Shown piece after piece: positions 20,523-27,835 of a DNA stretch of 27,835 nucleotides. The position numbers and the translations under genes were made by a program. Every line of letters starts with the position of its first letter. Position 1 is the first letter of the stretch. The stretch is taken from assembly GCA_048213135.1 (NCBI GenBank), contig PS015177.1, positions 5,393 to 33,227 of the forward strand. The letters are read 5' to 3'. The notes beneath the pieces are model-generated. The model had not been told where the DNA came from and did no database searches. It saw nothing but the letters and a program-made list of their open reading frames with translations. Source of the DNA: Reclinomonas americana ATCC 50394 (lineage: Eukaryota; Jakobida; Jakobea; Jakobida).

Positions 20523-21491
20523 ATGGCATCGGCTGCACTGAAGTTGGAGATTGATCCGTCGCAAATCAAGATTGTGTTGCGTGGAGTCCAGAGGTCACTC
20601 TCTCTGTCTTTGCGCTCATTGTTATTATTGTCACACAGTGGATGTTACGCGGAGAAGAGAGCGTGTGTGTGTGTGAGTGAGTGTGTGGAGAGTGCTCACA
20701 TTGATCAACATGCAGATCATCATCACATCTACTATCTTCCGCTCAATGATGGTCCGTTCTTTCCTGCTCTCTCTTGTCTCTCTCACTCTGTCAATGACCT
20801 TGCTTGTGAAATACAGCATCTCGTGCAACGGCGTATGCCTTGCGTGAGAAGGCCATTGCGCTGTTCCCGTATGCGCACTGGGATGAGGTTTCTGCAGTCG
20901 TGTTGTTGACTGAGTGGGAGGGGGTCAGTGACTGACTGTGTGTTCGCGCAGTCGCCCTTCCATGATGGACCTGTCGGACCGCACACGCTGCCCATGGTAC
21001 ACCGTCCCCACTTGCACTGTCTCTCCTGTGTGCCTCCTGCTTGCTCACCACTGCTTCTCCACACATACAGTTCAACATTGACATTCGGTGACGACTTGTC
21101 TTTCTTCCTTCCCTCCTTCTGTCCGTTCCCTCATCGACGATACGCTGTGTTTGGTGTGCAGCGACGATGTTCCGCGCGATGTGTGGCAGATTGTGTACGA
21201 CTGGTGTGCGCTGAACCGCGGCGACTTCTCCGTGCTCATTCACCCACTGACGGACCCGTTCAACCACACGATTGAGATCCTGCAGGTTTTGTTGTGCTTT
21301 CCTCTCCCCTCTGTTGCCCTCACGCTTGCCTGTCTCATCTCACTCCCTGTTGTTGTCGTTTACAGCACACGCAATGGGTGCGTCCTGCCTGCACAGCTCG
21401 TTCTGCTCTTTCTCTCTCTATCTCACGTGTTTTTTGTGCACAGGCGTCGTGGATGGGCGACAAGGTGCCGCTGGACATTGCCAATCTGTGA
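20523..21491 (+). CDS. DOPA 4,5-dioxygenase family protein
   Basis: The family (Pfam DOPA_dioxygen, typified by the fungal enzyme that opens the catechol ring of L-DOPA) is small and metal-dependent. Eight exons join in phase: 20523-20580, 20716-20751, 20817-20887, 20952-20996, 21071-21087, 21162-21285, 21366-21377 and 21444-21491, giving 136 residues. Family marks are HHHHIYYLPL near the start, ALREKAIALFP, GPVGPHTLPMFNIDIR, NRGDFSVLIHPLTD and WMGDKVPLDIANL at the end; the histidines in these blocks are those expected to bind metal. Exon 7 is only 12 nt (HTQW); with it the C-terminus matches the family DHT..A.WMG pattern better than without it. An in-frame ATG at 20463 would add a hydrophobic 20-residue leader, but I prefer 20523 because family members are usually cytosolic. 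The substrate may not be DOPA. The 138 bp to the next gene's stop codon shows nothing else. Confidence 0.85.
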
Positions 21492-21629
21492 AGCGCGTCA
21501 ACGATTACACGGCATTCGTTTATTCTTAACGCACAGTCACGGCGCCGGCTGGGTTCCCGTTTTCAACAAAACACAAACATTAAATTACACATATCCACCA
21601 CTCTCAGCGCAGAGAGCGGGGGGTTTTTT

Positions 21630-24600
21630 CTAAGCGCGTGCCACCTCCAGTGCCTGCAACAGTTTCTCCACCAGGGTTCGCTTGTCCGAGTAACCGGGAA
21701 TGGTGAGCAGGCGGAAGGCAGGCATGGCTGTGGGCAGCCGGTCACAGCCATTGTCGGTAAACACCACCTTCATGTGCCTGGACAACGAGGGGAGAGAGAG
21801 GGAGAGGTGAGCACGGCGACGCTAAACCCAGCAAGCGCGATGACAACAGGAACACTGACCGCTCCATGTAACCCCACGGCTCCGGCAACCTCGGCATACC
21901 CGACACGAAACGCAAAAGCAGACTCAAAATCGTCGAGTCGCACTCGAACAGGAACTGCATCGTGCGTGAGCCAGCTGCCACAGCAATTCTCCATGACGAA
22001 CACACACACACGCACGCACTCACCTCGTCAAACCACGACATGATCTCTGGGTGCGGATTGCCCAGCGGCACCTTGCGCATGTTGTCCAGCAGCGCCGCCG
22101 CGTGCACGTGCCGCGAGCCCTCCAGCGCCACTGCAATGTCGCATCCCTGCAAGGACGACAGGGCGCGATCGACCGGCGCAATGCAGCCGAGTGCCTCACG
22201 CAGCTTCTCGTAGGCACGCCAGCGACTCGTGCCACCCACCAAATACTCGTAAATCATGACAATGACTGCGAGCTCGGCACCGACGCCTGTGGACACAAAA
22301 AGGTGAGTGGGTGAGAAGGTGTGACAGGCTGCAACGCCAACGCAACGAGTAGTCATGTCAAATCTCTCGCCGCACACCACGGGCGACGGTGGCAGGAATT
22401 CCTCCGGGTGCTCGTGGCGCAGGCCCCATCGCAGGTTGCGGGCCATGGACGGATCTGTCGGATGCAGTTGCATTGTGAGCAAGAGGGGAAGCGTGGAAGA
22501 GGAGGTGCGCACTACAACCCACCAAACGAGTCGAGGTCGCGCAGCCACATGGCCAGCTGCTGCTCGCGCCACGACGCTGGCTTGGCCTGCAATGGCGACG
22601 AGGGAGGATGAGCACAGAACCGCAGCACGTGCGAGCACAGCTACTCACAATCAAATCGGCAACCGAGGTCAAATCATCGTTGCCGAGCCGCTGGCGTCTG
22701 CCATACACGGCCTCGTAGACCACCGGATGCAGCGACACCGAGGCCGAGCCAAAGTGCAGCACCGAGTAAATGATCATGTGGCCGATGCCTGCAAACACAC
22801 ACACGCACCTCAGTAAGTGATCTTGGAAGAGAGCGAACACAATGAATGCGCGCTCACTCACCCTTCCACACTCGCACAAACTCGCGGTCACCGAGATTCG
22901 TGTCCGCCTGCCGCGCAATGACACATAACGAGCCGTCTTCGACGTCGCTGTAGACCACCAATTTGCTCTCGCGCAGCTGATCAAAGAACGCCGTGACCAG
23001 ATTGACGGGCTTGGCAAACGTCTCGCCAGTAAAGTCCACCCGCCAGTCCTTCAACAGATCCTCGGGCTTCAAGTCGGCCGCCTGCTCCGCCATGTCGAAG
23101 AGAAGAGAGCGGCGCGACACGGTTACCAAGTGCAATTCCTGTGCGCCGGAAACACAGAGACATGAGCACGCAGTCGCAGACGCCACGAAAAATGTGGGGC
23201 AGACAGACCTTGGAGGCCATGGCTCTCGAGGATTCGGAGAGAACACGACGCAGCTCGGCCAGACGCGATGCCGCCGTCATCAGCGACGGGTGCCGCCGAT
23301 TGAGGTGCGGCGAGAAGTCAAACACAGGGTGCTTCAGTGCCTCGTGCACCGTCAGGCGCTCCACCGGATCCTGCACGCGAGCGTTATTGACACAGCCGGC
23401 GAACTGTAAAAGGAATACGCTGTACGCAACAGCCCACAGCAAGTGCTGAATGAGGTGAGTCAGGTGGCGATTCTCCAGCTGCGGCAGCAGCGGTTTGCCA
23501 TTGTGGTCGTGGTCGTACTTGGTCGGATCGAAAGAGCTGCCGTAGAACGCTTGACCCAGACACACGCCAATGGCGTACATGTCGGCGGACTGCGACCGCA
23601 AGGTGAGACAACAGCTGCTCGTTCACATTAAAAATGATGACACACTCACCGGTGCACATGCGTAGCCGGCTCGCACTTCGGGACTGCAGTAACGTGGCAT
23701 GGCGACGTAGGTGCGCAGCTTGTCGTTGCCCGACGAGTCCAGTGCCTCGAGCGCCGACTCCAGATTACATATTACAGGTCGCTCCTGTGTCATATAGCCA
23801 TGCACGAATCAGCCATCGCGCACCGACACCTCACTTCACAAAATAAGCGACGCAACATAGGTGTCGAACACAATGCTGGTGAGCTTGATGGCACGATGCA
23901 CAATGTCGAGGTTGTGCAGCGACGACAGCGCCGACAAAATGTCCCAGAAAGCTGCCACAACGGCGGAAGTAGGTCAGCACGTGCGTGCGTCAGTGAGCGA
24001 TATCAACGACGCACCTCGCAGCGCCTGCTGCTGGCCCTTTGGATTGCGCAGGTCGAGCTTCAGCAGGTAGTCCTCCATGGTGCCATTCGGGTACCATGGC
24101 TGCTGCAAGAAGAGCGCCGGTCCGTCCATGAAATAGCCACGCACGGCGGCCAAGCCACGGTGACGAGCGCGGTGCAGCATGGCCAGTTCTGCGAGTTGAA
24201 GCCACATAAGCATCGCTCTCTGTAGAGTATTATGGCCGTGCCACACAAACCCGAGTCCAGCTTCTTCTTGCGCGTCGCCGGATAGGCCTTTAGGCAAAAG
24301 TCTTCGTCGCCGAACGTCACGTGGAAGACGGTGCCGGCGGAAATCACCTCGACCAACTTGTAGTCGGCGAATCGGCGATCCAGCTCGAGTGCACCCGGTT
24401 GCGGTTGCACAGTCATCCCGCTGCCTACAGCAGGTGACGCGAGTGGGGTGGGCGGCATCAGATCGGTTCCCACATCGCTGCGCATGCGGTGGCGCAATGC
24501 CGTGTTGCGGTACACGGTGCGGATGACGAAATCGTCGTCGGAGAAGAGGTCGCCGAGTTGCATCATGTTGATGTACACGCACTTGTCGCAGAACAATTCG

Positions 24601-26857
24601 AGAGCGCCAAGTTTGGCGGCCTCCACCGCCCGCTGAAACGCATCAGGAGACAGTTAGCTGGTACTACTATGCTTGTGTGTGTACGAGATGCACACACACC
24701 ATGAGCGAGCCGTGGCGCTTGCCGCGCACAACATTCAACAAGTCCATGGTGTCCGCAAGCTGGCGGTTGAGCTCCGCTTCCCGGACACTAATGTCGGGTG
24801 ACCTGTTTGACCGGGGCGGGGCGAGGAATGAGGAATAACACGATAGGCACTGGGGCGCATCACGTGAACGAGCTGACCTCCAGTGTCGTCGGTCAAACTC
24901 CAGCTTGCGCTTCTGACCCTCAATGGCAATGATGCGATCCTCCAGATACGGTTCCTGCTCGTCGAGGTTGCTCATGGCCAGACGCACGGCACGCAGTGTG
25001 TCCACCGTGTGCGTCACGCTGTTCATCACCTCTGTGTGTGCGACGACGCAAACAGTGAGCACGAGTGCTGTGCTGGAAAAACAGCAACAACCGCACCTTT
25101 GCGAATGAGCTTGATCTGCTGATGCATGTAGGTGACCATGGTGAGGGGCTCGGTGGAGCTGGCGCGATTGCGCGTCAGCTGCGTCAGTGCCTGCCACGTG
25201 AGCATGCACAGCTCGCCACCAATCACTCGTTCCTCATCCTCGCGCACAGTAACCTCCTTTAGAGCGGAGGCGCCGAGGTCGCGCAGCCGCGCAAATGTCA
25301 GGTCGTGCAAACCGCTGACACACTCGGGTGGATTCGGGTTGGGTGCCAGGCGATCCTCAATGGCACCACGCGCCTCGAGGACGTCGGCCCACGGGACGAG
25401 GCGCTCCTCGATAATCTGCATCAGCTTGGTCGAGTCTGCCAGCAGTACATCGGCCGCATCGCCAATCTTGCGGAACAGGTGATCGCGCTCGTGTTTCGCT
25501 GCCGCCGATACCATTCGTCAGTTCGTGGCAAAATTCCCCCTGCCCGCCCTCCCTCCCTCCCTCCTCCACGACCCCAACTCACCCTTGGCATCCAACAAGC
25601 CGGCTCGGATAAACTCTTGCGTCAGCAATTCGCGATGACGTCGCAATTCGGTAGTCATGTCCTCGAATCGCGCCTTGAACAGCGAGTACAGGAGCCGGTT
25701 CTCCTCGTCAACTAATCGCGACAGAGTAATGAGAAGATAGTGAGAGAGAGAAAGCGTGAGGGTGGGAACTGTGACGCACAGGAAATGTTGCGTGTGGTGA
25801 CCGTCAGTCGCACATATTCGACCAGCCACTCAAGCACCGGCATGATGAGATTGTCAAGGTTCCACTGGTCGTCGGTCGGGAGTGCCTCGCCGGGCGTCGG
25901 CAGCACATCTGTACAGCAGGAGGGGCGGTGAGGAGGAAACGATGAGTAGAGTCGAAGGAGGGGGGAACAGACCTTGCATGGTCATGGACTGCAGGCGCTC
26001 GAGTTCACCATCCGCCGGCAGCGCGGGCGGCGGCACCGGAGTCATGAGGGTGTCGGTCTTTGGCGTCTCGCGAATGGCGGTCGCACTCTTTCCACCTGCA
26101 GCGGCAGCAGCAGCGGCGTACACACAATACAGAGTCAAGGGGAACAGGAACTCGCATCACGGGGGGAAAAATCAATCAACGCGGCGAAACACAAGGATAT
26201 CAGTCGGCTGTCGACTCGTGCGTACAGCGTGGTGTTCGACTGCAAGCCGAGCTCCGTGTGCACGTCGACGTTGCGGGCGATCACATCGGAGCCATCTCGT
26301 GAGAGCGTCAGCACAATGTCTTCGGTGGCGACGCCGCTCATCTCCAATCCGACCCGGTAGTACAGCGTGTTGCTGTCGTTGGTGTGGAAGGTGACGACCT
26401 TGCACGAGCCGGCCGGCAGCGTACCATCGTCAATCTCCACTCGCACACGGAACATGCTAGCACGCACGAAAAGAAATGTCAGCGCCAGAGCGTGCGGGTG
26501 CGTGGCATATTGCGCGCAACTTCATGCCCGGCGCGGGAGACGGCGCCGGCGTGGCCAGTGGCGATCCGAGCGACGACCACGAGATGCGTGACGGCGAGCG
26601 CGAGTGCGTCGACGACGTAGGCGACTCGGCGTACGTCGACACGCTCGTGTTGGAGTCGCGGACACTCGGCCGACGACGGCGCGGTGGAGCTGGGAGATAG
26701 AAAACACATGAGGCATGACAGGCAAGAGTGAGAGACCGTGTGTGTGTGTGTGTGGCGACGAAACGAGTGCGCATGTTGGCCGCATCGCCGCCAGCCGCCG
26801 GGTCGATGATTTGCACCGACGGCGAGTGCGACGACACTGGCGGCGGCGGAGGCGGCG

Positions 26858-26895
<38 letters not shown>

Positions 26896-27506
26896 GCGGC
26901 CGCTGCTTCCGCCGCCAGCTGTGCCACCATTCTCGGCGGCGGTGCTACTCTCGGTGGCGACGAAGCCGCCGCTGCCGCCGCCGCCGCACGTGGCCCGTTG
27001 TGGCCACTCATCTGAATCGCGCTATCACTCTGATGGTGCGGCAGGCCAAGAATCGGCCACAGATCCGGGTGCGACAGGCGCCGTGGCATGATCGGCTCCT
27101 CGTCCTCACGAACCGGCGCTGGCGGCGCAGGCGGCAGCTCCGACCGCCGCTGCGAGTTGCGCCGCTGCCTCTGTGCAAGTTGAAGGAGAAATTGAGATGC
27201 GTCAATGCACACACGCACACACACAATGCGAAATGTCAACCGTGTGTGTGTGTGTGATAACGCAACAGCACGGATCTGCGCCCACGGTGTTGCACTGGAG
27301 GGTTCATGCGACAGCTCAAAGAGGCCATCGACCGGCACACTGTCAATGGAAGTGGGTTTTGTGTGACGCGGCGGGAGTTTTGGAGGCGGAGGCGTCTTGC
27401 CCACGGCCGCCACTGCTGCGCCACTGCCCAGCGCAGCCACAGCCGCCGCTGTCAGCGTCGAGGGAGGCGCACTGTGGCGGTGATGGTGCGGAGCCGCCGA
27501 CGCCAT
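21630..27506 (-). CDS. Pseudokinase fused to a HECT-like domain lacking the catalytic Cys
   Basis: Minus-strand exons from 5': 27267-27506, 26765-27170, 26521-26689, 26191-26456, 25973-26095, 25780-25908, 25583-25711, 25097-25498, 24878-25031, 24700-24802, 24251-24632, 24015-24188, 23857-23951, 23650-23784, 23431-23589, 23209-23403, 22862-23138, 22649-22788, 22523-22586, 22347-22454, 22024-22286, 21860-21954 and 21630-21777. All phases agree; 1,451 residues, or 1,460 if 23404-23430 is coding. Residues 1-271 are disordered (polyA, polyQ, polyP). About 272-355 resemble a ubiquitin-like fold, and 400-750 are helical. The kinase domain (about 798-1050) has a degraded Gly loop, LKAY lysine at 822, HRA at 911-913 instead of HRD, NLE at 931-933 instead of DFG, then YCSPEV and SADMYAIGV. 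The HECT-like N-lobe (VDFTGE, VWKGIGHMIIYSVLHF, EIMSWFDEFL) and C-lobe (RFVSGMPRLP, DRLPTAMPAFRLLTIPGYS) follow; the usual Cys of TAHTCFN is Ala1423. Inferred role: non-catalytic scaffold or regulator. Confidence 0.85.
26861..26895 (-). repeat. (CAG)11 run encoding polyglutamine
   Basis: An uninterrupted CTG run on the plus strand reads as 11 CAG codons in exon 2 of the pseudokinase-HECT gene, between a polyalanine run and a polyproline run. Pure codon repetition suggests a length-variable tract. Polyglutamine in the small gene at 2673-4630 uses mixed CAA/CAG instead. Confidence 0.9.
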
Positions 27507-27835
27507 TGCTTCTCTCTCTTCGTCGCAGTGTGTGTGTGGTTTGGCGATGATTGCGTGTGATGAAGGTGAAATTTGCACTTTTTTTCCGCTTTCCGACTCT
27601 CTTGCGCGGTGCGTTTACACAACAAGGCGCGTCGTGTTGTGAAGATCGTCATCAAAGTGACAAACCTTCCGTGTGCCGCGGTGGGCGCCTGATAAAGCAA
27701 ATTTGCTTTTGCTTTTTGTGTATCGTTCGCTGGCATTTGGAGACATTACAAAGGTGCGGGGGAATTCACTTAGCCATTGTGAGGCTTACAAGAGAGAGGG
27801 GGGATGATTTGCGTCGAGAGAGAGAGAGAGAAGGC
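27507..27835. other. 5' flank of the pseudokinase-HECT gene
   Basis: This 329 bp stretch to the window edge shows no gene I can support. It has CA and GA microsatellite tracts, a poly-T run near 27579 and a (GA)n run at the end. It probably includes the promoter and 5' untranslated region of the minus-strand gene, but I see no recognisable core element. Confidence 0.5.

Noticed and set aside
27452-27736. Minus-strand frame extending upstream of the pseudokinase-HECT start
   Set aside because: It is in a different frame, crosses microsatellite tracts and shows no family features; the gene's own ATG at 27506 opens the long exon.
1-27835. tRNA or rRNA genes
   Set aside because: I looked for a GTTCRA-type T-loop with pairing arms and for rRNA-like blocks and found none; a covariance-model scan would be decisive.

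Overview
This window is eukaryotic nuclear DNA from an intron-rich unicellular organism, assembled as a scaffold with eight runs of N. Most introns are 56-100 nt with GT..AG ends. A few longer introns and spacers are full of (CT)n, (CA)n, (GA)n and 140-165 bp tandem repeats. TAA, TGA and TAG all end recognisable genes, so the genetic code is standard. A kinesin-3 and an FHA/coiled-coil protein suggest a flagellate or other cytoskeleton-rich protist. A fornicate such as Kipferlia is a weak guess from genome style only. Gene models below were built by eye, by matching splice sites, reading phase and protein family patterns.

Layout. 1-521: repeat-bearing flank. 522-2584 (-): eIF1A, 3 exons, one repeat-filled intron. 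2673-4630 (-): small glutamine-rich protein of unknown function, whose single intron carries a ~163 bp tandem array. 4631-5581: spacer with five copies of a ~150 bp unit or its hairpin motif, a 20-N gap, a perfect 20 bp palindrome and a compound microsatellite. 5582-10329 (+): 5'-incomplete FHA/coiled-coil protein resembling FHAD1/CEP170. 10411-11082 (+): CIAO2/MIP18 of cytosolic Fe-S assembly. 11184-11667 (+): small basic protein, unknown. 12220-19195 (+): kinesin-3 (motor, FHA, coiled coil, KIF1-type C-terminal regions). 20523-21491 (+): DOPA 4,5-dioxygenase family protein. 21630-27506 (-): about 1,450-residue protein with disordered N-terminus, ubiquitin-like segment, helical region, pseudokinase and a HECT-like C-terminal domain.

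Most striking content. The 21630-27506 gene joins a kinase fold lacking both catalytic aspartates to a HECT fold whose active-site cysteine position is alanine. If the gene model holds, this is a double pseudo-enzyme, an architecture I do not recognise from any described family. Second, kinesin exon 2 lies on the minus strand of a small contig bounded by N gaps (12456-12882), and its reading phases fit exons 1 and 3 exactly, so that contig is almost certainly scaffolded backwards. A second small contig (19284-19563) also carries, on the minus strand, a plausible kinesin C-terminus, ending in a CaaX box (CSVM). If it belongs to the kinesin, the motor would be prenylated.

The genes do not form one pathway. 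They are unrelated housekeeping (translation, Fe-S assembly), cytoskeletal (FHA protein, kinesin), metabolic (DOPA dioxygenase) and signalling (pseudokinase-HECT) genes packed 80-550 bp apart. A recurrent intron donor GTTGCG, always without an exon-final G, occurs in three of the genes.
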